A stretch of 55,768 bases of DNA from Phycisphaerae bacterium (GCA_029260135.1 JAJDDV010000150.1:1-55768); one strand, 5' to 3'. Positions 44,422 to 53,086 are shown, numbered from the stretch's first letter. Notes: generated by a model not told the origin, from the letters alone. Program-made: numbers and translations.

Positions 44422-45333
44422 ATGACCGCTCAGCCCGGAACCAACACCGCCGATTGGACGATCGGCCGACTCCTCGCGTGGACGGTCGACTATCTCCACA
44501 GCCACAAGGTGGACGAGCCCCGTCTCTCGACCGAAGTGCTCCTGGCGAACGCACTGGATTGCCGGCGCATCGATCTCTACGCCCGCTTCGACCAGATCCC
44601 GGACAACGGCGGCGTTGCACACTTTCGCGAATGGGTTCGCCGGGCGGCTGACCACGAGCCGATTGCCTACCTTGTCGAAGAGAAGGAGTTCTTTTCGCTC
44701 TCGTTTCGCGTGACATCCGACGTCTTGATCCCCCGCCCCGAGACCGAGACGCTTGTCGAGTGCGTCATCGACCATTGTGCCAAGCTCGAACTGGACCAGC
44801 CGCGATTGCTCGAACTCGGCACGGGCAGCGGATGTATTGCCGTGGCTCTGTTGACGCAGATTCCGGGCGCATCCGTGGTGGCTACTGATGTTTCGACCGC
44901 AGCGCTGGAGATCGCACGGCACAATGCCGAGCGGCACAACGTCACGGATCGGATCGCGCTGATCGAGGCCGATCGGTTGGCGATCCCGGCGGATGAGGTA
45001 CCGGACGGCGGGTTCGACCTACTCGTTTCCAATCCGCCTTACGTTACCACCGACGAGATGAAGAAGCTGGACACCACGGTTCGGCGTCACGAGCCCTCGC
45101 TCGCGTTGAGTGACGGCGGCGACGGCCTGTCGTTTTATGAAGCCATCGCATCCGATGCGCCCGGCGTGCTCGCCAGTGGCGGCGCGATCTTCGTCGAGAT
45201 CGGCGACAACCGCAGTCAAGACGTTCTCGGGCGGGTCGAACCACTCGGATCGTTGGCCCATGAGCGAACGTGGAAGGATCGTGTGACGGGACACGAACGC
45301 GTCATGAAGTTCATCCGCAGGAAAGAAGAGTAG
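44422..45333 (+). CDS. prmC: Peptide chain release factor N5-glutamine methyltransferase
   Basis: 303 residues. The helical N-terminal domain (residues 10-80: TIGRLLAWTVDYLHSHKVDE, DHEPIAYLVEEKEFF) is specific to PrmC/HemK. The Rossmann domain has DVLIPRPETETLVE, motif I LELGTGSGCIAVAL and the catalytic SNPPYV that positions the glutamine amide. It methylates the GGQ glutamine of release factors RF1 and RF2 using S-adenosylmethionine. Length is normal. It precedes murA by 23 bases on the same strand. Confidence 0.95.
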   Translation: MTAQPGTNTADWTIGRLLAWTVDYLHSHKVDEPRLSTEVLLANALDCRRIDLYARFDQIPDNGGVAHFREWVRRAADHEPIAYLVEEKEFFSLSFRVTSDVLIPRPETETLVECVIDHCAKLELDQPRLLELGTGSGCIAVALLTQIPGASVVATDVSTAALEIARHNAERHNVTDRIALIEADRLAIPADEVPDGGFDLLVSNPPYVTTDEMKKLDTTVRRHEPSLALSDGGDGLSFYEAIASDAPGVLASGGAIFVEIGDNRSQDVLGRVEPLGSLAHERTWKDRVTGHERVMKFIRRKEE

Positions 45334-45356
45334 GCAAAGTAGAGGAAAGGGACACC

Positions 45357-46622
45357 GTGCAACACTTTGAAATCGTCGGAGGGACCCGGCTCAAAGGCGC
45401 GATCGACATCAGTGGTGCCAAGAACGCGGCACTTCCCATCATGGCGGCCACCCTCCTGGTCGAAGGGGAAACCGTCCTGCACAACGTGCCCGACCTGGCT
45501 GACGTTCGTCAGATGCAGATCTTGCTCTCCAGGCTGGGTGTGAAGGTTCACCGCGACGACGAGGGCGCCATGCACCTGCGCGTCGAAGACGAGATGAACG
45601 CCCACGCCGAGTACGAGCTTGTCAGCAAGATGCGGGCCAGTGTCTGTGTCATGGGGCCCTTACTGGCCAAGCGCCAAAGAGCGCAGGTTTCCATGCCGGG
45701 TGGTTGTGCGATTGGCGATCGTCCGATCGACCTTCACATTCGCGGACTCGAGAGCCTCGGCGCCGATTTCGAGCTTGCCAATGGTGACGTACTGCTTCGC
45801 GCGAAGAAGCTGATGGGCACTGAGATCTTCCTGGGCGGGCCGTTCGGATCTTCCGTGACGGCCACTGCCAACGTGATGATGGCAGCGACCCTGGCGCAGG
45901 GACGGACCATTCTCGAGTCCGCCGCGTGCGAACCGGAGATCGTCGATCTTGCGATGTTCCTCAACGCGTGCGGCGCGCGAATCACCGGTTTTGGAACTCC
46001 GCGCATCACCGTGGAGGGTGTCGGCGCCCTCAATGGCACTGACCATCGCGTCGTTCCCGATCGCATCGAAGCGGGGACGTTCATGATCGCGGGCGCCATC
46101 ACCAACGGGGACGTTGAACTTCGCGGCGCACGCATGGAGCACCTTCAGGCCGTCACCGATCGGCTTCGCCGGGTCGGCGTAATCATCGAGCGCGGCGAGA
46201 AAGGCATCGCCGTATCCTCCGCGCGACGTCTGGAACCGGTCCAAGCGACGACGCAGCCCTATCCGGGGTTCCCGACCGACCTGCAGGCCCAGTTGATGAC
46301 GCTTCTCTGTCTCGCCGACGGCAACAGCATGATCACCGAGAAGATCTTCCCGGATCGCTTTCTCCATGTCGGGGAGTTGAATCGCATGGGCGCGCGGATC
46401 CGCAAGGAAGGCCCCACCGCCATCATCGAGGGCGTCAAGAAGCTCGTCGGCGCGCCGGTGATGGCCTCTGACCTTCGCGCGTCGGCCGCGCTGATCCTGG
46501 CAGGTCTCGTCGCCAAGGGCACCACGCGCGTCCACCGGGTCTATCACATTGATCGGGGCTACGAGCGGATCGAAGAAAAGCTGGCCGGCGTCGGCGCGGT
46601 TATCCGTCGTCAGGCCGAGTAA
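45357..46622 (+). CDS. murA: UDP-N-acetylglucosamine 1-carboxyvinyltransferase
   Basis: 421 residues from GTG 45357, with AAGGGA upstream; the frame reaches back to 45270 inside prmC. Key residues: SGAKNAALPI with Lys22; RASVCVMGPLLA; MPGGCAIGDRPIDLHIRGL with the catalytic Cys117, the residue targeted by fosfomycin in other MurA; and YPGFPTDLQAQLMTLL. MurA transfers enolpyruvate from PEP to UDP-GlcNAc, the first step of peptidoglycan synthesis. Its presence fits recent evidence that planctomycetes make peptidoglycan. Confidence 0.96.
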   Translation: MQHFEIVGGTRLKGAIDISGAKNAALPIMAATLLVEGETVLHNVPDLADVRQMQILLSRLGVKVHRDDEGAMHLRVEDEMNAHAEYELVSKMRASVCVMGPLLAKRQRAQVSMPGGCAIGDRPIDLHIRGLESLGADFELANGDVLLRAKKLMGTEIFLGGPFGSSVTATANVMMAATLAQGRTILESAACEPEIVDLAMFLNACGARITGFGTPRITVEGVGALNGTDHRVVPDRIEAGTFMIAGAITNGDVELRGARMEHLQAVTDRLRRVGVIIERGEKGIAVSSARRLEPVQATTQPYPGFPTDLQAQLMTLLCLADGNSMITEKIFPDRFLHVGELNRMGARIRKEGPTAIIEGVKKLVGAPVMASDLRASAALILAGLVAKGTTRVHRVYHIDRGYERIEEKLAGVGAVIRRQAE

Positions 46623-46894
46623 TGCGCTGAGCTTGCCACGACCGTCCGTCCGTCTCACCTGAGCCGCTGGCTTTAGCCTGCGCGATCTCGCGATTCCGCA
46701 GCCCGCAGATGGCGTGACCGAGCAGTTTCGCATTCCCCTGGTCTCCCACGGCAGCGCCGAATGTTGCGTCCACGCAACAGAACCGCGCAGGCGACACCCA
46801 ACGGGCTGGCGCCCGCAATTCGCCCGACTGCCATAACCCTTGGCAGCATAAAGACTTACGGGCATCTGCGGTTTGAAGTCCTGAAGCTGGATCG
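46623..46894. other. Intergenic region after murA
   Basis: About 270 bases without a convincing gene between murA and the sigma-54-like promoter; a frame at 46761-46952 is open but shows no protein features. Confidence 0.4.
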
Positions 46895-46911
46895 CTGGCA
46901 CGACCCATGCT
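46895..46911 (+). promoter_or_regulatory. Sigma-54-like -24/-12 promoter
   Basis: CTGGCACGACCCATGCT matches the RpoN consensus YTGGCACGRNNNTTGCW at all but one defined position (A for the first T of TTGC), with GG and GC exactly ten bases apart. Transcription would begin near 46923, about 98 bases before ATG 47021, and the leader would open with the hairpin at 46923-46941. Confidence 0.55.
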
Positions 46912-46922
46912 GTTTTCGGTGC

Positions 46923-47003
46923 GTGGCTGATCTTCAGCCACAACGGGGATGAACTAAACAGAGGGAAGCCGGGTCGGGGGAGACCATTTTCGGCGACCCG
47001 GGC
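46923..47003 (+). promoter_or_regulatory. Structured leader of the small coiled-coil gene
   Basis: Two hairpins: GTGGCTGA-TCT-TCAGCCAC (46923-46941), perfect over 8 bp, and CCGGGTCG (46969-46976) paired with CGACCCGG (46994-47001). The ribosome binding site GGAAGGAAGCC follows the second hairpin. They may protect the 5' end or modulate translation; this is inference. Confidence 0.45.
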
Positions 47004-47020
47004 TCTGGGGGAAGGAAGCC

Positions 47021-47284
47021 ATGAACGAGGAAACGTTCCAGCGGAAGCTGGCCGAACTGATCGCCGAAATCGCAACGCTGCCCGCCGGTGAGCGCGATAA
47101 GCTCGAACTCCTGGCGGAGCAAACGCGTCAGCGTCATCGTCAGCTCAAGGAGACGGTGAGCAGTCTCCAGGAGAGCATCGATTTTGTCAGGCTGAGCATC
47201 AAGTACATGATGTTCGACCTCGAAGCCACCCGGCGCGAGAACGGGCAGCTTCGAAAAATGTTGGAGGACAACTCTTCGCAATAA
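47021..47284 (+). CDS. Small conserved coiled-coil protein
   Basis: 87 residues, with GGAAGGAAGCC before the ATG. Entirely helical and charged: FQRKLAELIAEIATLPAGER, KLELLAEQTRQRHRQLKE, SLQESIDFVRLSIKYMMFDL and EATRRENGQLRKMLED, with heptad spacing over residues 40-85. No signal peptide or membrane span. I do not know its function; the tail SIKYMMFDLEATRREN resembles small proteins I associate with planctomycetes. It is a single-gene unit, with a sigma-54-like promoter and structured leader upstream and two hairpins downstream, which implies tight independent control. Confidence 0.75.
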   Translation: MNEETFQRKLAELIAEIATLPAGERDKLELLAEQTRQRHRQLKETVSSLQESIDFVRLSIKYMMFDLEATRRENGQLRKMLEDNSSQ

Positions 47285-47322
47285 TCCGCGCGGGCATCCA
47301 ATCCTGAGGGGAAGGAGCCAAC

Positions 47323-47372
47323 GGCGATCCCCATTCCGACGGGCGGGTAAAACTCGCCCGTCGGGGATCGCC
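47323..47372 (+). terminator. Long hairpin after the coiled-coil gene
   Basis: GGCGATCCCC (47323-47332) pairs with GGGGATCGCC (47363-47372), and inside it CGACGGGCG (47337-47345) pairs with CGCCCGTCG (47355-47363), giving a very stable stem about 40 bases after the stop. No T tract follows directly. Confidence 0.6.
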
Positions 47373-47420
47373 ACGGCCTTCACCGCTCGAGGCGCAAAAC
47401 CCAAACTTGCCCTGTTCAGG

Positions 47421-47452
47421 ACCGCACCGCTTACCGGTGCGGTTTCTTGTTT
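47421..47452 (+). terminator. Rho-independent terminator
   Basis: ACCGCACCG (47421-47429), loop CTTAC, CGGTGCGGT (47435-47443), then TTTCTTGTTT: a classical GC stem with T-rich tail on the plus strand, ending transcription of the coiled-coil gene. It also directly follows the stop of the convergent minus gene. Confidence 0.8.
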
Positions 47453-49763
47453 ACTTCAGATAGGCCACGGCCGTGTCGGTCTCGCCGTCCATCGCCAGCG
47501 TGAGCGTTCGATCGGGCGCGACGGTCGGCACATGAATCACACGAATGTCCGTGGAAAGTTCCGCATCGTCCGGAAGAAGTTCGCCGAGGATGTTGGGGGA
47601 TTCATTGAGGAATTCTTCGTTGAATCGAACGCCGTCATCATCCGGATACAACGGCAAATACTGAATGCCGGCTTCGACCAGGTCCTGGAAGAAGTGCGTC
47701 CCGAACGAAACCTCCGGACTGAATCCGCCTCGTTGCCTCGCTACTTCAATCAACACGCTACAGCGGTTGATGTCGGCGTAGCGCACGGGAAGGCCCAACC
47801 GGATGTCGTTGCTGCCCCACCGGCCTGGCCCGATCAGGATAAACGACTGCGGTGGCAGTGTGCGGTTGATGCGACCGACGGCACGGGCCATCTCGATGCG
47901 CTTCTCACGCGTTTCAATGGCGTCGTACCTCTCCGGCGCAATGTAGACGACATACTCGATCCCTTCGACAAAACCGGTGCGGATGTATCGGTGCGCATCG
48001 AAAATCACATCTCGCCAGGGAATGTTGTCCGGTATCGTGACCGGACCCGATTCGCGGGCCAGTGACAACGTCCGACACTGCAAGATGTAGAACTTCTCGT
48101 CGTCGATGGCGAACTCGATGTCCATCGGCGCACCGTAAACGTCCTCCAACCGGCTGAGCATATCACGTACGCGCCGGACGAATGGCGTCGAGCGAAGAAA
48201 CTTGTCGAACGTGATACAGAGATTCCCCAGACTCGTGTCGATATGCTGTGTGGTGGGGACGTACAGCTCGCCGTCGCGGTGGATCGAAACCAGCCGATCC
48301 AACATCGGAAACGAGCCTTCAGCAATCGGTAGATCCGAGAGGCGGATCGAACGCAGTCGGTTCGTACTCAAGTCCACCACATCGATCGTGTGCTGCGCGC
48401 ATCGAATGATCTCGCCCACAGAAGACTCCGGCCGAAGCGTCGGCTCACCCAACGCCACCATCCGTGGGTATTCCGATCCACTCCGATCGACAGCACGCGT
48501 ACCCAGACCGACCACCAGCCGCATCAGGCCGTCCTCCCGCTTGATTCGCGGTGACCAGCGGTATTCGTTTCGTGAGAAGGCCACTCCGGCGACCGGAGGA
48601 AACAGATACGAACCGACCTGAATACCGACCACGCGCTGAATCAGAATGCCCATTTCCTCGACGTAGTCGAGAAGGTTGTGCTCTCGGCGATAGAGGATGG
48701 GGTCCGGTGCCAGGACGCTGGCATAAATCTCCGCGATCGCGCCGAGCAGTGCTCGGAGTCGTTGTTCGAGCGGACCTTGATTGGCCAGGAAGACGCTGGC
48801 ATATTTGCCGCAAAAGGATGTACCGAGACGATCTTCCAGCAGGCTCGACGATCGAACCACGAGCGGGTGATCGCCGATCTGCTTGAGCACGTGACGCAAG
48901 GCGTGGACGATGCGAAGTGGAAAATCGCCGTTGCGAAACACGCCGCGAATCAGGGGATATTCTCGCGCGACTTCCTCGATCGGCTTGTACTTTTGACTCT
49001 GATACTCGTCGAGCCGGTTGAGTCGAAGGAAATCCTCCACGACATCGGCACGCAGGAAGTAGGAATCCGGAATCGCCACGGGCAGGTAGGGATCGCTGCC
49101 CTTCTCCGCGTCGGCGAGAACGCGATGCGCCAGGAGCATTCCCGCGGCCTTACCGCCGACCCGCCCGATCGAATTGTCGTTGCCGATCATACGCTGCGTG
49201 ACGTCATCGAAATCGCGGATGCGAAGGTGGTTCTTCGCGATCCCGATGAACTCGAGCTGATCGCTCACAAAATGGCGAGCCAAAGCGACCCGCGTGCCCA
49301 CGACCTCAGCCGGAGCGAGCTGCGTTTCCCCCAGTGGCAGCTGACAGAATCGGTGAATCTTGTCCGCCAGTTCGCGAAATGAAACGTTCGTCTGAGTCGA
49401 AACGTATTCGAGGCTCTCGACTTCCTCGCGCTTCAGCGTCAGGTTCACAAGATCGTCAATGTCCGCCGCGCTGAAATGCTCATTGACAAACTCTCGCGTA
49501 ATCTCCTCCACGAGTTCCCGCTCGCGATCGTCCCACCGGTCGCGCTCGGGTTGGTTCGGATCGTCGAGAATCTCTCGCTGCTTCTCGCCCGCGCGTCGCC
49601 GGGCTTCATCGTGAATGCTGTCGATCGTCGCCACGGAGCGACGGTGCAGCTCCATCAGAAGCTCACGGTGAATGCGCTCGGAAAGGTGAGGCCGAAGGCG
49701 CAGATGCTCCTCCAGCCGATCGCGGATCGTTTCAGCCTTGTCACCGGGTTCATCGGTCGTCAT
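47451..49763 (-). CDS. PEP/pyruvate-binding (PPDK N-terminal) domain protein without the PEP-utilising half
   Basis: 770 residues from ATG 49763; a GTG three codons upstream is less likely. Residues 1-190 are helical and charged. Residues 200-570 match the ATP-grasp nucleotide-binding domain of PEP synthase and PPDK: GNDNSIGRVGGKAAGMLLAH, HPLVVRSSSLLEDRLGTSFCGKY, PVAGVAFSRNEY, VVGLGTRAVDRS and MDIEFAIDDEKFYILQCRTL. The phosphohistidine swivel and the TIM-barrel PEP domain of the true enzymes are missing. The last 160 residues (ILIGPGRWGSNDIRLGLPV, FGTHFFQDLVEAGIQYLPL) form a separate conserved part. Probably a phosphotransferase-like or regulatory protein; reaction unknown. Confidence 0.82.
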   Translation of the reverse strand: MTTDEPGDKAETIRDRLEEHLRLRPHLSERIHRELLMELHRRSVATIDSIHDEARRRAGEKQREILDDPNQPERDRWDDRERELVEEITREFVNEHFSAADIDDLVNLTLKREEVESLEYVSTQTNVSFRELADKIHRFCQLPLGETQLAPAEVVGTRVALARHFVSDQLEFIGIAKNHLRIRDFDDVTQRMIGNDNSIGRVGGKAAGMLLAHRVLADAEKGSDPYLPVAIPDSYFLRADVVEDFLRLNRLDEYQSQKYKPIEEVAREYPLIRGVFRNGDFPLRIVHALRHVLKQIGDHPLVVRSSSLLEDRLGTSFCGKYASVFLANQGPLEQRLRALLGAIAEIYASVLAPDPILYRREHNLLDYVEEMGILIQRVVGIQVGSYLFPPVAGVAFSRNEYRWSPRIKREDGLMRLVVGLGTRAVDRSGSEYPRMVALGEPTLRPESSVGEIIRCAQHTIDVVDLSTNRLRSIRLSDLPIAEGSFPMLDRLVSIHRDGELYVPTTQHIDTSLGNLCITFDKFLRSTPFVRRVRDMLSRLEDVYGAPMDIEFAIDDEKFYILQCRTLSLARESGPVTIPDNIPWRDVIFDAHRYIRTGFVEGIEYVVYIAPERYDAIETREKRIEMARAVGRINRTLPPQSFILIGPGRWGSNDIRLGLPVRYADINRCSVLIEVARQRGGFSPEVSFGTHFFQDLVEAGIQYLPLYPDDDGVRFNEEFLNESPNILGELLPDDAELSTDIRVIHVPTVAPDRTLTLAMDGETDTAVAYLK

Positions 49764-49881
49764 GCAATACACCCCGAAAGTCGTGAAAATCAGCGGGCGC
49801 GCCCGCTATTGTTCCGTTCAAACCGATTTGTCGCAAGAGCGCCCGCGACGGACTGGCCGATCGTAAGGATACGACGATACG

Positions 49882-51942
49882 ATGAGGCGTGGCTACCGAG
49901 CAACGGAGCGTCGATACATCAACATGCACGAAGAACACAGCCAAAGCGATCCGGCGCCCCGATGTTCGGGTTCACCGGATTCGAGTTTGCCGGTGATCGC
50001 TCCGCCTCGCATTCGGCGATCGCGCATGAGCCGCTGGCGCGCGCGCTGCCTCGCGATCGTCCACCTGTTGATCATCGCCCACATCGGCCACTGGGTCTGG
50101 ACCGGCCGCACGCTCTCACCCGTCGAGCCGTCGGAAGCGATGTACACGCTCAACGAAGGCCACCTCAACGCCGGCTTCCTCTTCTTCGCCGCTGCGATCG
50201 TCTCGACGCTTCTGCTCGGTCGATTTGTTTGTGGATGGGGTTGTCACGTCATTGCCTATCAGGACATCTGCACATGGCTCCTCAAGAGACTCGGCGTCAG
50301 GCCGAGGCCTTTTCGCTCGCGCGTTCTGGTGTTTGCGCCGCTGGCGTTGGCTGTCTACATGTTTGTGTGGCCGACCGCCTATCGATGGTGGATGGGGATA
50401 CCTTCGCCGGAGTTTTCCAATCACTTACTGACAAGCGAGTTCTGGCGAACCTTCCCCGGCGCGACCGTTGCCGTCGTGACGATTGTCGTTTGCGGGTTCA
50501 TCATCGTCTATCTTCTCGGCTCGAAAGGCTTCTGCACGTACGCCTGCCCTTACGGCGGTTTCTTCCGCCTGGCCGACAAAGTCGCACCCGGGCAGATCGT
50601 CGTCACCGAGGCGTGCAAACATTGTGGCCACTGCACGGCCGCCTGCACCTCGAACGTTCGCGTTCACGAAGAAGTGGCGAAATATGGAACGGTGGTGGAT
50701 CCGGGCTGCATGAAGTGTCTCGACTGTGTCACAGTTTGTCCCAGCGACGCGCTCCATTTCGGTTTTGCGCGTCCGTCGATCATCGCGGCAACGAAAGGGA
50801 ATGGTCACAAATCACGGAAGAACCGGTACGATTTCGCGCTTTGGGAAGAGTGCGTTATGGTTGTCGTGGGGGTGGCGGCGCTGCTTTCGTACCGTGGCCT
50901 GTACAATCAAGTGCCACTGCTTCTGGCGATGGCGACGGCGTGCATCACGGGGTACGCAACCGTTCTCCTGCTTCGTCAGGCGCGATTGGCGAATGTCCGA
51001 CTTCAGAATTTGCAGCTCAGGCGCGGGGCAAGTGTGACACGGGTTGGCACTGTCAGCAATGTCATCTTTGTGGCACTGTTGGTGCTGACGTGTCATAGCG
51101 GTCTTGTCCAGTTTCAGGTGTGGCGCGGGCGATCGCTATTTCGGGCGGCCCGGGTCGGTGACGTGGTCTGGGCGGCGGAAAACACCTGGTGGCAGGAGGC
51201 CTCCGATGAGCAGCGTGATCGGGTGGAGGCTGGCCTGGGTTATCTCGAGCGGGCGGACGCTTGGGGGCTGATGGCGACGCCGGAGGCGCTTTCCGATCTG
51301 GTGTGGTTGCACCTTGCCAAGGGTGACGACGACCGGGCGGAATCGGTGATTGGGCGGCTGATCGACCTCGATCCGGATCAACCGGAGCCGTATCGCAGTC
51401 TGGGTGATGTGATGCGGAAGATGGATCGCCTCGATGACGCGCAGCGATGGTATCACCATGCGCTGACGCTGGAGCCGGGCTATGTGCCGGCGCGGGAAGG
51501 ATTGTGCGCGATGCTCGTGGCGGCGGGTCGTTTCGACGACGCGACGGCGGAGTATCAACACGCCATAGCCATGGCACCTGATGACGTGTCATGGCGGATG
51601 GGGTTGTGCCGATTGCTGCTTCGTACAGGGCGCACCGACGAGGCGATTGACGAGCTTCGCGAGGTGACGCGGCTTGATCCGTCGCTGACGGAAGCGCAGT
51701 ACAACTTGGGTATGGCGTTGCTTCAACAGGGTCGGGCGAACGAAGCGATCGATCCTCTGACGCAGGCGGTGCACACTCATCCGGACCTGGCGATGGCGCA
51801 TTACAATCTTGGCGTGGCGACGTTCATGACGGGTCGCCCGGTTGAGGCGCTGCCCCATATTCGCGAGGCGATTCGTCTTGACCCTGGTGATCGCGACGCC
51901 CGGGCGTTTCAGAGGGTGGTGCTGGAGGCGATCGAGCGGTGA
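49882..51942 (+). CDS. NapH/CcoG-like membrane ferredoxin fused to TPR array
   Basis: 686 residues from ATG 49882; ATG 49924 (MHEEHSQSD) is an alternative start, neither with a strong site. Several membrane helices lie in residues 55-215. RFVCGWGCHVIAYQD near 112 and GFCTYACPYGGFFR near 215 are the NapH/CcoG-type motifs. Two 4Fe-4S clusters follow (CKHCGHCTAAC near 243; CMKCLDCVTVCPSDAL near 275). Two further membrane segments come at about 320-420, and residues 450-680 are TPR units (PYRSLGDVMRKMDRLDDAQRWY, LDPSLTEAQYNLGMALLQQG). The first half suggests electron transfer at the membrane; the TPR half suggests a protein partner. The electron donor and acceptor are unknown. Confidence 0.82.
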   Translation: MRRGYRATERRYINMHEEHSQSDPAPRCSGSPDSSLPVIAPPRIRRSRMSRWRARCLAIVHLLIIAHIGHWVWTGRTLSPVEPSEAMYTLNEGHLNAGFLFFAAAIVSTLLLGRFVCGWGCHVIAYQDICTWLLKRLGVRPRPFRSRVLVFAPLALAVYMFVWPTAYRWWMGIPSPEFSNHLLTSEFWRTFPGATVAVVTIVVCGFIIVYLLGSKGFCTYACPYGGFFRLADKVAPGQIVVTEACKHCGHCTAACTSNVRVHEEVAKYGTVVDPGCMKCLDCVTVCPSDALHFGFARPSIIAATKGNGHKSRKNRYDFALWEECVMVVVGVAALLSYRGLYNQVPLLLAMATACITGYATVLLLRQARLANVRLQNLQLRRGASVTRVGTVSNVIFVALLVLTCHSGLVQFQVWRGRSLFRAARVGDVVWAAENTWWQEASDEQRDRVEAGLGYLERADAWGLMATPEALSDLVWLHLAKGDDDRAESVIGRLIDLDPDQPEPYRSLGDVMRKMDRLDDAQRWYHHALTLEPGYVPAREGLCAMLVAAGRFDDATAEYQHAIAMAPDDVSWRMGLCRLLLRTGRTDEAIDELREVTRLDPSLTEAQYNLGMALLQQGRANEAIDPLTQAVHTHPDLAMAHYNLGVATFMTGRPVEALPHIREAIRLDPGDRDARAFQRVVLEAIER

Positions 51943-52033
51943 CCCAGGCGAGAGGGTCGTTACAGTTCCGTCCTCGATCCGGCGTGTTTTGTCAGGGTCG
52001 AGAGGGCCGGGCAGGAATTTTCTTTGTTCGGAT

Positions 52034-52062
52034 TTGACGCAATGGTTAGGGTGTTGTATACT
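52034..52062 (+). promoter_or_regulatory. Near-consensus sigma-70 promoter
   Basis: -35 TTGACG (52034-52039), 17-base spacer, -10 TATACT (52057-52062). The start would be near 52069, about 60 bases before ATG 52131. The spacer carries TGGTTAG at bases 4-10, in the same place as in the promoter at 53201. Confidence 0.75.
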
Positions 52063-52078
52063 CTAATATTACGAGTAT
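52058..52078. promoter_or_regulatory. Operator-like inverted repeat over the -10 and start
   Basis: ATACTC (52058-52063), nine bases, GAGTAT (52073-52078): perfect 6-bp arms covering the -10 box and the predicted start. The operon codes for a winged-helix regulator, so self-repression through this site is a natural hypothesis. Confidence 0.55.
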
Positions 52079-52130
52079 TCGTGTGATCCGAGTAGATGAG
52101 GTGCCGGCCGTTGATTGGGAGTGATCAGCC

Positions 52131-52748
52131 ATGCGTCACATTGAACTGAATCGTGTGCGTGACGATCTAGCGACGATGAAGCGGGCTGCGGGCGTCGGGT
52201 CGCCGATCGGGCGCTGCGACCTGTGGTTGAGTCTTGCTTGGGCTGTCGCGGGAGTTCCGCTGGCGGCGTGGGCCGCTTTCACGCCGCTCGAGCAGCGTAC
52301 GTTCGGTTTGTTGCTCGTTGTTCCGTGCGTGGGCGTGCTGGTTCTCTCGGCGTTTGTTGCGAAGAAGCACCACCTTGACCGAGGCAGGGCACCGGCGCCG
52401 TGGCGAGAGCACCGGTTTCAGTGGATTGCGGCGGGTGTGTTGACACCGTTGTTCGGCGGTTTCCTTGTATGGGGGATTATGAGTGGCCTGTCGCCACAAA
52501 CGCTGACCGTCACTGCGGTGTTCATGGCGGGGCTGGGGATGTTGGTCCTTCCGATTCTCGATCGCACGCGGTTATTCTACGTTGGGTGGGCTGTGTTCAC
52601 GATGCTCTTCGCCTTTATCGCACCGGTGCTCGGGCAGCGTTATCTTGGCGTTGCCGTGGGCGGGTGGTTGGTTCTTAGCGGCGTTTCCGCGGCGGCCATC
52701 ATGGGTTGGCAGATTCATCGGAGCGCAGGTGAACATGCCACCGATTGA
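52131..52748 (+). CDS. Multi-span membrane protein partnered with a winged-helix regulator
   Basis: 205 residues, GGGAG upstream of ATG 52131. Six hydrophobic helices: about residues 30-50, 57-76, 97-117, 122-143, 148-166 and 170-192 (WLSLAWAVAGVPLAAWAAFT, TFGLLLVVPCVGVLVLSAFV, GVAVGGWLVLSGV-type). The N-terminal 25 residues are charged. No enzyme motif. In many bacteria such proteins are encoded immediately before a short winged-helix regulator, and the pair acts as a membrane/regulator unit of unknown purpose. Its stop overlaps the regulator start by 14 bases. Confidence 0.7.
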   Translation: MRHIELNRVRDDLATMKRAAGVGSPIGRCDLWLSLAWAVAGVPLAAWAAFTPLEQRTFGLLLVVPCVGVLVLSAFVAKKHHLDRGRAPAPWREHRFQWIAAGVLTPLFGGFLVWGIMSGLSPQTLTVTAVFMAGLGMLVLPILDRTRLFYVGWAVFTMLFAFIAPVLGQRYLGVAVGGWLVLSGVSAAAIMGWQIHRSAGEHATD

Positions 52749-53043
52749 CTTCAATGGTCTCGATACGGTAGTTCACGGTCCTGTTCGGCTTGGTGTGCTG
52801 ACGGCTTTGCGGACGGGTGGGCCGCTCGACTTCACGACGCTCAAGAAGCGGCTTGAGGTCGGCGACGGTGTGTTGGGGCTGCACCTTCGAAAGCTGGAGG
52901 AGAGTGTGTATTTGACGTGCAAGAAGACGTTTGTTGGGCGTCGTCCCAAGAGCACGTACCGGATCACGGCATCGGGGCGTAAGGCACTTGCGAGTTATCT
53001 CAGTGCTATGCAGGCGTTGATCGATGCGGTTGAGGCTGGCTGA
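52735..53043 (+). CDS. Winged-helix transcriptional regulator
   Basis: 102 residues from ATG 52735, overlapping the previous gene by 14 bases. The fold is a single wHTH of the HTH_34/MarR-like type: VVHGPVRLGVLTALRTGGPLDF, TTLKKRLEVGDGVLGLHLRKLEE (recognition helix), then KKTFVGRRPKSTYRITASGRKAL (wing). It is a typical short repressor. The target is likely its own promoter, where an ATACTC-N9-GAGTAT site overlies the -10. The inducer and other targets are unknown. Confidence 0.82.
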   Translation: MPPIDFNGLDTVVHGPVRLGVLTALRTGGPLDFTTLKKRLEVGDGVLGLHLRKLEESVYLTCKKTFVGRRPKSTYRITASGRKALASYLSAMQALIDAVEAG

Positions 53044-53061
53044 GAGGTGGGGTCGCCAGAA

Positions 53062-53086
53062 CATGGCGGCGCTGCGCTTGGCCATG
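53062..53086. repeat. Copy of palindromic repeat B
   Basis: CATGGC-GGCGCTGCGCTTG-GCCATG differs by one base in the loop from the copy at 43714-43738, and the flanking CCACCC is shared. Confidence 0.75.
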
